Shown here in pieces: positions 56,020 to 64,000 of a stretch of 64,000 nucleotides of DNA. The DNA lies in assembly GCA_037954665.1 (NCBI GenBank), contig JBBMOL010000198.1:1201832-1265831 (forward strand). Reading direction: 5' to 3'. The notes under the pieces were generated by a model. That model saw only the letters and a list, made by a program, of their open reading frames with translations. It was not told the origin of the DNA and searched no databases. Made by a program: the position numbers and the translations under genes. The stretch comes from Laguncularia racemosa (lineage: Eukaryota > Streptophyta > Magnoliopsida > Myrtales > Combretaceae). Numbering within the stretch: position 1 is the stretch's first letter; each line of letters begins with the position of its first letter.

Positions 56020-57560
56020 ATGAGTCAGCCTATAGTTGGGCATTTGTCTAAACATTCCCCATAATAGGGTAGTCAGCCTAAAAAGGGGCACTTCCCTAGA
56101 TCTCTTCTAAGGTCAGTCTATAAAGGCACCTTTCTAGATATCATTTTTACATTAGGTTAGTCAGCCCATAGGGGACACTTTCCTAAAAATTTGTTCTCAT
56201 GGTTAGCCCATAGGGGGCACTTTTTGAGACAAATTCAATCCTAGGTTAGTCAGCCTATAGAGGGCACTTTCCTAAAACTTTGTTCTCATGGTTAGCCCAT
56301 AGGGGCACTTTTTGAGACAAATTCAATTCCAGGTTAGTCAGCCCATAGGGGGCACTTTCCTAAAACTTTGTTCTCATGGTTAGCCCATAGGGGGCACTTT
56401 TTGAGACAAATTCAATTCCAGGATAATCAGCCCATAGGGGGCACTTTCCTAAAAATTTGTTCTCATGGTCAGCCCATAGGGGGCACTTTTTGAGACAATT
56501 CAACTCCAGGTTAGTTAGCACATAGGGGGAACTTTCTTAAAAAATTGTTCTCATGGTCAGCCCATAGGGGGCACTTTTTGAGACAATTCAACTCCAGGTT
56601 AGTCAGCCCATAGGAGGCACTTTCCTAAAAATTTGTTCTCATGGTCAGCCCATAAGGGGCACTTTTTGAGACAATTCGACTCCAGGCTAGTCAGCCCATA
56701 GGGGACACTTTCCTAAAACTTTGTTCTCATGGTCAGCCTATAGGGGGCACTTTTTGAGACAATTCAACTTCAGGTTAGTCAGCCCATAGGAGGCACTTTC
56801 CTAAAATTTTGTTCTCATGGTCAGCCCATAAGGGGCACTTTTTGAGACAATTCAACTCCAGGCTAGTCAGCCCATAGGGGGCACTTTCCTAAAACTTTGT
56901 TCTCATGGTCAGCCCATAGGGGCACTTTTTGAGACAATTCAACTACAGGTTAGTCAGCCCGTAGGGGGCACTTTCCTAAAAATTTGTTCTCATGGTCAGC
57001 CCATAGAGGGCACTTTTTGAGACAAATTCAATTCCAAGTTAGTCAGCCCATGGGGGCACTTTCCTAAAACTTTGTTCTCATGGTCAGCCCATAGGGGGCA
57101 CTTTCCTAAAAAAATTTTCTCATGGTCAGCCCATAGGGGGCACTTTTTGAGACATTTTCTATCATAGGTTAGTCAGCCCATAAGGGGCACTTTCCTAAAA
57201 ATTTACCTCATGGTACTTTTTGAGGCATTCAATTCAAGGTTAGTCAGCCCATGAGGGGCACTTTCCTAAATTCTCCCGATTAGTCAGCTCTTAGGGCACT
57301 TTTTGGAAATATTCTTCCAAATAGTTGCTAGTCTAACAAGACGCTTCTGTTGATAGGTAGCCAGCTCATAAGGGCGCTTCCTAAGTAAATTTTCTTTCTA
57401 AGGTTGCAAGTCTGATAAGACGCTTCCTATCATTATTTCTCATACATTCCTACACAATGCTTGAGATGTGTCCTGTCGCCAATTAGTCAGCCCATAAAGC
57501 ACTTTTTGGGAAAGAACATCATTCTAAATTGTTAGGTCCATCTTAAATCGTAGGATTATT
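56020..57560 (+). repeat. 88-bp tandem array in the Tat 3' region
   Basis: About 14 head-to-tail units of 88-89 bp. Each holds two related half-units of ~44 bp, both with AGCCCATAGGGGGCACTTT. One half continues CCTAAAACTTTGTTCTCATG and the other TTGAGACAATTCAACTCCAG. The centre (56240-57130) is very regular and both ends are degenerate. Tandem repeats in the 3' untranslated region are a known trait of Tat elements and have been linked to the birth of satellite DNA. Confidence 0.92.
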
Positions 57561-57655
57561 AGCTCTTGGAGCATTTTCTTACCAAAAACCTATTTAAAAG
57601 GCCAAAAATGGCGTCTTCTTTTTTGTCTTTGTAGTCAAGTTTTTCAAACTTTACT
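57561..57655 (+). other. Tat 3' untranslated region, distal part
   Basis: T-rich spacer between array and polypurine tract; no gene. Confidence 0.55.
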
Positions 57656-57670
57656 ACAAAGAGGGGCAGC
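57656..57670 (+). other. Tat polypurine tract
   Basis: ACAAAGAGGGGCAGC directly before TGTAAACACCCC. This GAGGGGCAGC-TGTA junction is the usual second-strand primer and LTR start of Tat elements. Confidence 0.85.
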
Positions 57671-57943
57671 TGTAAACACCCCATTTTTGCCATAGGAATG
57701 AGTAATAATCAATAATGATCGATCTTCAATTTTTCCCAATTTTTTCTAATTTAGCAAAAATAATGGAAAATATTCAAAAAATAAAAATAAATAGGAAAAC
57801 ATATCAATTTTGAAAAATGATTTCAGAAATAGTAATAATAAGGGATGAATAATTTTTATAAATTTTTGAAATTTCAAAAAAATACAAAAAATGAAAAAAA
57901 ATCGCATTGCATATATGCAATTTGCGATATAAAGAAAATCGGG

Positions 57944-58022
57944 AAATTGAGCCAGCTCAGCTGGTTCGTGCGTGCGCTGGGAACGTGTGGGAGGCTGGAG
58001 GTCGCGAGTTCGAATCTTCCCC
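57944..58022 (+). other. tRNA-like module in the Tat LTR (A box and B box)
   Basis: CAGCTCAGCTGG (57953-57964) resembles the pol III A box and D arm. GAGTTCGAATC (58006-58016) resembles the B box and T loop at about the spacing found in tRNA genes. The T-stem GCGAG/CTTCC pairs only in part, no clear anticodon arm or acceptor stem forms, so this is not a working tRNA gene. It looks like a decayed tRNA or SINE-head sequence carried in U3. Confidence 0.65.
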
Positions 58023-58059
58023 CGAGCATTCGATGCAATTTTTTTTCCTTTCGCCTGGA

Positions 58060-58114
58060 GCTGCCACGTGGCAGCGTGTGATTAGCCGAGGGAAGTCACG
58101 CGCGTCGCGCGTGA
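58060..58114. promoter_or_regulatory. Two perfect palindromes in Tat U3
   Basis: GCTGCCACGTGGCAGC (58060-58075) is a 16 bp perfect palindrome around the G-box CACGTG, a bZIP/bHLH site. TCACGCGCGTCGCGCGTGA (58096-58114) has 9 bp arms around one T and holds CGCG boxes of the CAMTA-binding kind. Both lie about 250-300 bp upstream of the TATA box. Confidence 0.7.
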
Positions 58115-58357
58115 TCGTCTTCTTCACCCGGACAGACGCGAGAAGAAGCCGGAGCAAGTCCAACGAAGGTGGAATCGATCATTTTTTTTCAAAATCTTCT
58201 AGATTACTGTCAAGATAAAGCCGAATCCATAAGATAATCAAAGAAAAACAAGAGATCAACATCAAATCGTCGGGATAAAATCAAATCTAAAAACGGAAGA
58301 AACTCGGATTTATCCAAATCGGCCGATTTGAGCTTATCCAAGAGGGTTTCCGGACGC

Positions 58358-58367
58358 CTATAAATAG
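58358..58367 (+). promoter_or_regulatory. TATA box of the Tat LTR
   Basis: CTATAAATAG within CGCCTATAAATAGAGGAGG, in a position that separates GC-rich U3 from a purine-rich leader. Confidence 0.75.
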
Positions 58368-59635
58368 AGGAGGAGTAGAGGAAGCCAGAAAACGAATCAC
58401 AATTGAGAGAAAGTGAGGAAAGAGTGCAAATCGAAGAGCATCGGAGAAGAGCCCAAAATCGCGAGCACCGACCGGGGTTGAATCACCACCAAGAGGCGAT
58501 CTGAGAGTGAACCACCGCTACCATTGGATTCAGCACCCTGGAGAAGCTAGGATTTGACACCTCACCCGCTGCAAAAGGCCGCCGGAATGCCATGATCGAG
58601 CAACCCTCGCCGTCGTGTCTGACCGACCCGACCGATCTGACCCGACCCGATTCGACTCGATTAGTCCAGGTAAGTCGGATTTTCCAGATTTTTTTTATAT
58701 TTAATTAATTTATTTTGTTTATTTATTTATTCCGAATTTATTTATTTATTATTTGTTATTTTGTTAGTTATTTATTTATTGGTTTATGATTTATTTTTAA
58801 TAAATAGAAAAATGTAGAAATTAGATTTTTCTAGAATTTAATAATGTAGAAAAATAATAAATGAGAAAAAAATAAAAATAAATAAATAAGAAAAGAATAA
58901 AAAAAGAAGAAAATAAAATAATAAAAAATAAGAAAATATTTTAGGAAAATAATAAAACTTTAGATTTCAAAATAGGATAGATATTAACTTAAGATAAAAT
59001 TTTAAAAAAATTCACAAAAATTATAGAAAATTTAATAAAAATCATAAAAAAATCAAGAAGAATAATAAAAATCACAAAAAATCATAAAAACGAGTTTTAA
59101 CACTTAGAAAAACTATTTTCTCAAATAAATCAAAAATTAATGTTTTCCTAAAAATCATTTTCAAAAAATCAGATTGAAGCTTAGGCTTAGAATTTTTGTA
59201 GAAAAAATCCCAAAAATGGTAAGAACATAAATCAAAAGAGATTTCAAAAATTAAAATTCACAAACACACTTAAGGTTTTCAGAAAAGCGAACTACGGCTT
59301 GTTTGATCCTGACTAGCAGGTACGTAGGCACCCATTCGGGTCAACCCATAAAATGAATGAAAAATCATTTTCTTGAAATAACTCAAAAACATAATAAAAA
59401 GTAACAGAAACACAATGAAGCACATTTCTAAATAAGATCAATTTTAAGAGATTAGGTGGTAACCGTAAGTTTTAATAGGTTAGCCTCCGGACTTAGAAAC
59501 TCTGGTTTTCCTTTTTCCTCTTTTCACAAAAATGAGAAGAGGAAGTAACGACGACTAGTGGTCCAAATTAAGACTAATCCGCTCCTTTAGTCTTAATTCA
59601 ATATTTCCCAACAACAGTTGGGTGGCGACTCCAAA

Positions 59636-60314
59636 ATTAAACGAAATTCCTAACTCAAGTCGAGGATCTACATTAGATGAGCATAGGTTTAGTCTAGATC
59701 GGATTAGGAATGGGAATCCAAAAATTAGACTCGACAATAAGTAAAGGTATGAACACCACGGAACAATTCTAATAAGTTCAAGTTCTTCAAGAATAGAAGA
59801 AGAGTGTTTGTAATTCAATAATGTCAAAAAGTCCCTTACAATGTGTTTGATGACTATTTATAGTCTCAAAATAAAGAGTAAACAAAATGTCATAAAAAAA
59901 CCTTAATGTGACTAAGGAAAACACCATAAACTGGTGGCCTAAAATATTACAAAGCAAGCCTAAAAATTGATGTAAAGCTAGCTCTAATGCTAGCGGCTTT
60001 TATTTACTCCTAACCAGCCTAAATGGACATGTAAGCTGGCCACTTAGGCCGATTGGCTTACTAGCCGACCTACTATGTATTTTACGCCGGCCACTTTAGG
60101 TTGACGGCCTTCCCCAAAGCTGACCATTTAGGCCAATTGCCTAAACCTCTAAGGTTGATGGCCTTCAGTAATTCTGAAGCTGTTGGCCTTTGATTCCTTC
60201 CCCGACTCCTACCTTCATGATCCGCACTTCTAATAGAGTTGTGCACCTTGCTCCAATCTCACTATCTTGTCTTTGATCATCCTTGTATTAATCCTCCTAG
60301 TGTGATCTTCATCA
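59636..60314 (-). repeat. 3' LTR-like end of element A2
   Basis: The right end ATCTTCATCA (60314) abuts the polypurine tract. ACACCACGGAACAATTC and TTCAAGTTCTTCAAGAA phrases near 59750-59790 align with the U5 of family B LTRs. A CTATTTATAG TATA-like site lies at 59850-59860. The left end is not clear: no TGAT terminus was found, so truncation is possible. Confidence 0.5.
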
Positions 60315-60640
60315 TTCCCCTCCTCTTGAAAAGGATTTGTTCTGAAATCGTCACCTGCATTAAAAAGACTCAATTCAGTAATATTAAAAATAGCACTAAT
60401 TAGATACTTAACTAGCAATTCTAATTTGTAAAGGTTGTCATTAATATACTCAAGGACTCGGAATGGACCCTCGCCTCTTAGAAGCCGCTTTGATCTCCTT
60501 TGTGTTGGGAATCACCCTTAACTCATGCGTGCCTAAACCTACTTTTCGAGTTCAAAGAGTACTTGACGATGCCCTTTACTAGTTCATTTAGCACATTGCT
60601 TCTTTTATCACTCAATATTAAGCTTGGCCTTTTCATGCAC
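60315..60640 (-). pseudogene. Integrase C-terminal tail, element A2
   Basis: From the polypurine tract rightward, the minus strand gives GDDFRTNPFQEEGNDED, FNITELSLFNAG and a LEYINDN-like block. This is the same tail as in element B2 but with several stops and frame changes. It joins at about 60640 to the fusion frame next to it. Confidence 0.72.
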
Positions 60641-60859
60641 CTGAGCTAATCTCTTTGTTCTCACAAATAGAACATTCTTAACCTCATCGAATATCTCATC
60701 AAAAATTTCTTTCCACTCTATTTTTCTCTTAGCACTCAATCTTTTTTCCCTCTTTTCTTTTTCCTCTATAATATCACTCAACTTATTTTTATCATTAACT
60801 CTCAACTGTTCTCTATCTTTTTCTTCTACAATAGAACTTAGTTTATTTTTGCCATTCAT
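60608..60859 (-). pseudogene. PR-spacer fused to integrase tail, element A2
   Basis: An 83-codon open frame begins in the charged spacer that normally lies between protease and RT (NKLSDIIEEKEKREKRLSAK) and passes without a stop into VHEKAKLNIE, the beginning of the integrase tail (IHEKARLNIE in element B2). The deletion of RT, RNase H and IN core therefore seems to be in frame. The homologous join in element A1 lies near 13210-13260. Confidence 0.7.
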
Positions 60860-60991
60860 TTTCTTTTGTTCCTTCTCTTTTTATATCCTCACTTGATCTT
60901 CATAAATCTCACTAAGTTTCAAAGGACAAAGAGTAATAAGTTTCAATTATTATACAAATGAGTACTTGTTGGTGATTCCATCATGCTTCAC

Positions 60992-61300
60992 CTACATGTC
61001 AAATTGCCATGGCTTCCTTAATAACAAGTGTATAGCTTGCATTAGAACTACATCATATAGTACTTCATCCCTATACTTTCCAATGCTAAAAGAAATTAAC
61101 ACTTGTTTTGTGACTCTAACTTCACTACTATCGTTCAGCCATTGCAATTTATATGGGAAAGGATGTTTAATTGTAGGAAGCCCTAATTTTTCCACCATGG
61201 TTGTACTAGCAGCATTTTTACAACTCCTACCATCTATAATCACACTACACACCTTGTTTTGAATTAAGCATCTAGTATGAAAGATATTCTCTCGTTGCAC
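60992..61300 (-). pseudogene. CRM-like protease, element A2
   Basis: 102 open codons cover the whole core: ENIFHTRCLIQNKVCSVI, active-site IIDGRSCKNA (Gly of DGGS changed to Arg), YKLQWLNDSSEVRVTKQVL and flap HLLLRKPWQFDM (LLGRPW changed). It stays in frame where the B1 and B2 proteases are shifted, but the active-site change probably inactivates it. Confidence 0.8.
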
Positions 61301-61459
61301 ATTTTCCTCTCCTCTAATCTATGCAGTCAAAGCTCTCTTAGCTACTAACAACTCCCCTTCATCAACATTCTCTATGATGGCATGGATTCATGTTCTAATT
61401 CATTGTCCATCTCAATCTCTCCACCATCTTTCATCACCATGATTCTCTTGTTCGGACAT

Positions 61460-62480
61460 TGACTCGCTATATATCTCCTGCCCTAACATTTAAAACACTT
61501 AATATCATGATTCCTATTAGGAAAAGAATCGAGTTTACCTTTATTCCCATGAGATGCCAATTCTGATTTTTGTTCTGGCATTGGTTTGGAGTGGGACTGC
61601 TTCTCCTCCTTCTTCCATGTATTGGCTCTCCAATTGTAGGAGCTTGGTGTTGCATGTGTGGAACTACTACCTTTCCACTTAAGTTGCTTCTCTACCTTAA
61701 TCACCATGTGAACCATATCATCCAATTCTATATAATGTTGCAACTCCACCACATTCTATATATCTCGATTCAAGCATACCAAGAACCTAGCTATAGTAGC
61801 TTCCCAATCCTCCTTAACATTCACCCTAATCATTGCAACCTCCATCTCTTTATGATATTCTTCCACACTCTTGTTCCCCTGCTTAAGATTTTGCAGCTTA
61901 TTGTATAAATCCCTATAGTAATAAGTGGGAATAAATCACTTCCTCATCACCCTCTTCATCTCTTCCCAAGTCTCTATTGGTGGCTCTCTATTCCTCCTCC
62001 TACTCGATAGCAATTGGTCCCACCAAACTATAGCATAGTCCAAAAATTCTATGGCAGCTAATTTCACTTTCTTGACTTCATAGTAGTTATGACAGTAAAA
62101 AACTAGTTGCACCTTTTTCTCCCACTCAAGATATACATCAAGATCATTCTTCCCTTAGAAGGAAGGAATTTTCATCTTTATATTTCCTATATTGCTATCT
62201 TCTTCTTTCCTAGCTCCTCTACTTCTCCCTATATTCCTCTTATAACCCATAAAAGAATCTTGATCATATTTAGTTGCAGACCTTTCTTTACCCCACTCAT
62301 CGTCCTCCATGTGTACTACCCTTCTTGGCATTTTATCCCTCCTCCACCCAATAGAAGCAATCCGGGACTACTCAAAATTCTACTCCATCTACTCCCGAAA
62401 TTGATCCATCTCTACTATAAAAATCCTCCTTATCTCAATCGTCAGAGTTTCAATGATCAATTTCATGTTAATACCTCCCA
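61460..62480 (-). pseudogene. CRM-like Gag, element A2
   Basis: The clearest frame (61483-61752) has MVELQHYIELDDMVHMVIKVE and ends at CFKC of the zinc knuckle. The knuckle's second half lies just beyond (61460-61490) with a changed residue. Upstream, to about 62480, the RRFLRREPPIETWEEM-like and Tyr-rich blocks can be followed in shifting frames. Gag is retained in full length although pol is gone. Confidence 0.75.
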
Positions 62481-62836
62481 TTACACTATTAAGAGAATTT
62501 ATGTTAGATATATTTCTGCAACAAAAACAAAGATGACAATAAAAAGTACAGATCCTAACTTAATCACTCCCTTACGTATTTTTTACTCATTCAATGAATC
62601 TCTGTAATCACTCGTGTTTTATGCCTCACAAGATTCAATTGGCTTTTACACACTCTAATGGTCTCACCACTCTTGTTAATGTGCTCAAAACCAAGCCCAA
62701 GAACACAAAACCCAATTGAAAGACCAATTACACAATGAAATCAAACCAGTCCTCAAATTGCATAAACCATCAATCTTTATAATTCCAAATCCACAAATAT
62801 GAACATGTATAAAGATTGCATATCCAAGAACGATAA
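62481..62836 (-). other. 5' leader of element A2
   Basis: Untranslated leader between primer site and gag; no gene seen. Confidence 0.6.
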
Positions 62837-62848
62837 GCTTTGATACCA
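62837..62848 (-). other. Primer-binding site of A2, tRNA-iMet type
   Basis: Minus strand TGGTATCAAAGC, one base from the common TGGTATCAGAGC, five bases inside the LTR end. Confidence 0.8.
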
Positions 62849-62853
62849 AAAGA

Positions 62854-63888
62854 TGATGTGCCTAAAACAAAGGTCTAAGCACAATCAAATGAACCAAAGG
62901 AACACTTCAACTCTCAAATCAATAACCGGTTCAAAAGGGTAAAGTTGCGTGAACCCTAGTAAAGGTGTAATAAGATCCAAGTACTCAATGATGCAATTAT
63001 AATTCCACAATGATAATTTCTTCTAACATCACACTAATCACATATAAATCCACATGAATAATTCACAATCTCAAAATAAATCTTCAAATCTAAGAACCCC
63101 TTTCCACATGTGCTAATCATGGTTCAAGAAGCAAACATAAAGGATGAACCGAATTTAAATGCAAAGTATCTTAAATAAGCACAAAAATTCGAACATAATA
63201 GGAAGCAAATTTGACCAAGAAGACTTCAATCGAACCCTAGATATGACTCACTAGAGATGAAAAGAAAACACAACAATAAGAAATTGATATGACTCATAAT
63301 TTCCTCTTGTTGCACTCACCACAATTGTAATTCTTGGGATTGAAATTGATAAGAAAAATTGAACTAGGATGAACCTTAATTCCCCCACGTAAAGTGTATA
63401 TTCTAATTCTAAAAAATGGCCTCCCTCAAACCCTATTTTAGCAAGTATTTATACTTGCTCCCTTTAGGGTTAGAAAGTTCTCAAAATTACAACTATGCCA
63501 TTTTATGATGGCCGATCCTAAATGAGAATTACAAGCAAAATGAAAGTGTCCCAAAAGTAAATACAACATAAAATAGTCCAAAGAAATAATTATAAATAAA
63601 AATAGTCTTCATCATGCTAGTCTTCCATAGGATTCGCCACCTAGCTCATCGCCAGTTTAGGTCGGTCCATGGATAATCCACAAGTTGAGTTTTAGTGAGT
63701 TTATCCATTACCCTGTAAAGCATGATAAGTATGCTTGTTGGAATATACAATACATGAAGAAGAGAAAAGAGGTTAGTAATCAAATACTTCCTAGGTCGAT
63801 TTGCTCAAAATGGGCCCTCATCGCTAAGATTTGAAATCCTTTGGCTCTTGCCTTAATGATAGGTTTTGTCGGATTTTGATTCCTATCA
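62854..63888 (-). repeat. LTR shared by element A2 and the next element
   Basis: Plus strand TGATGTGCCTAAAAC to TTCCTATCA, 1,035 bp. TATAAATA on the minus strand at 63447-63454. To its left is a primer site (5' LTR of A2). To its right is a polypurine tract and integrase tail (3' LTR of another element). It matches the fragment at 1-489. Confidence 0.82.
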
Positions 63889-64000
63889 TCTCCTCAGGCC
63901 TAAAAAAGATTTGTCCTTAAATCTGATAGATCAAATGCTATAGAAACTCTGTTTCCTCCTAGCAAGCCACCTGAAGAAGTATCACTATAGAACCCCAATA
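63889..64000 (-). mobile_element. 3' end of a further CRM-like element
   Basis: TCTCCTCAGGCCTAAAAAAG and ATTTGTCCTTAAATCTGATA phrases match 12877-12920, i.e. polypurine tract AGGCCTGAGGAGA and the end of the integrase tail. The element continues beyond the window. Confidence 0.72.

Larger units (their letters stand above)
39295..59616 (+). mobile_element. Tat-clade (Ogre-like) retrotransposon, interrupted
   Basis: The element has ORF1, gag, PR, RT, RNase H, a second RNase H, IN, a long 3' tandem array and an LTR at 57671. The additional RNase H and the array place it in the Tat clade. Its 5' LTR and leader are missing, replaced by an Athila LTR ending at 39294. Element B2 split gag at 41696/50067 with target duplication AGAGT. 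Coding parts are fairly well conserved but frameshifted in several places, and the RT active site is mutated. Confidence 0.88.
57671..59616 (+). repeat. Tat LTR
   Basis: Starts TGTAAACACCCCATTTTTGCC. The end is placed at CCAACAACA (59616), because GTTGGGTGGCGACTCC follows, and TGGCGACTCC is the usual start of the Tat primer site. A primer site after what should be the 3' LTR is odd (see findings). Body: tRNA-like module, two palindromes, TATA box at 58358-58367, then AT-rich DNA. No second LTR copy is present to confirm the end. Confidence 0.65.
59636..62853 (-). mobile_element. Non-autonomous CRM-like element A2 (gag, PR, IN tail)
   Basis: Minus-strand order: LTR (62854-63888), primer site, gag, protease, charged spacer, integrase tail, polypurine tract GAGGAGGGGAA, LTR-like end (to 60314). 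RT, RNase H and integrase core are missing. It lies directly beside the Tat primer site remnant at 59617-59635, so it probably inserted there. The two flanking LTRs do not look like the same subfamily, so the copy may be a recombinant. Confidence 0.7.

Noticed and set aside
56020..57560. Regular short repeats that could suggest a CRISPR array
   Set aside because: Units are contiguous 88 bp tandem copies without unique spacers, in a plant retrotransposon.
57944..58022. Functional tRNA gene
   Set aside because: Only D-arm and T-arm-like boxes are visible; acceptor and anticodon stems do not form and the T stem is mismatched.
62107..62607. 166-codon plus-strand frame
   Set aside because: Antisense to the gag and leader of a minus-strand element; composition follows the complement of gag.

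Overview
This is plant nuclear DNA and, as far as I can read it, almost pure repeat. Every recognisable protein belongs to an LTR retrotransposon of the Ty3/gypsy (Metaviridae) superfamily. The lineage mix is typical of flowering plants: Athila, Tat/Ogre-like with a second RNase H, CRM-like chromovirus, and Reina-like chromovirus with a chromodomain. There are also two non-autonomous DNA transposons (hAT-like and PIF/Harbinger-like). I see no host gene, rRNA gene, functional tRNA gene or CRISPR array. CRM-like and Athila elements together suggest pericentromeric heterochromatin, but that is inference. The species cannot be named from the sequence; a dicot is more likely than a grass.

Layout, left to right. 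1-489: end of a CRM-type LTR inserted in the 3' region of a minus-strand Athila element (490-7625; PBS 5977-5995, 5' LTR 6001-7625). 7626-11619: AT-rich DNA with a hAT-type MITE (8272-8614), a promoter-like stretch (about 10655-10790) and a ~290 bp tandem duplication (10957-11619). 11620 to about 26460: an old minus-strand Reina-like chromovirus split by two nested elements. The first is a minus-strand non-autonomous CRM-like element (12126-17242), itself carrying a 1,055 bp Harbinger-type element (15016-16070). The second is a plus-strand CRM-like element (18651-25401). About 27080-34150: a very decayed plus-strand CRM-like element. 34151-36663: low-complexity, homopolymer-rich sequence and an Athila LTR piece running into a 500-N assembly gap (36664-37163). 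37164-39294: 3' end and 3' LTR of a plus-strand Athila. 39295-59616: a plus-strand Tat element (ORF1, gag, PR, RT, RNase H, second RNase H, IN, an 88 bp-period tandem array, LTR). It is interrupted by a minus-strand CRM-like element (41697-50066, TSD AGAGT), which is in turn interrupted by a solo LTR (47202-48782, TSD ACTCC). 59636-64000: a minus-strand non-autonomous CRM-like element, an LTR it shares with a further element, and the first 112 bp of that next element.

Each autonomous element encodes the usual machinery: Gag makes the particle, PR cuts the polyprotein, RT/RNase H copies the RNA, and IN inserts the cDNA. All copies here are broken by frameshifts, stops or deletions. Three lineages also carry a changed catalytic acidic residue, each from a G-to-A transition on the coding strand. 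The most interesting leads are: (1) a CRM-like group with gag, protease and an integrase tail but no RT/RNase H/IN core, with apparently the same junction in two copies; (2) a tRNA-like A-box/B-box module and two perfect palindromes in the Tat LTR; (3) clusters of an ACACGGCCGTGT-type motif in the LTRs of both Athila and CRM-like elements; (4) homopolymer inflation in parts of the window, which makes some apparent pseudogenisation suspect.
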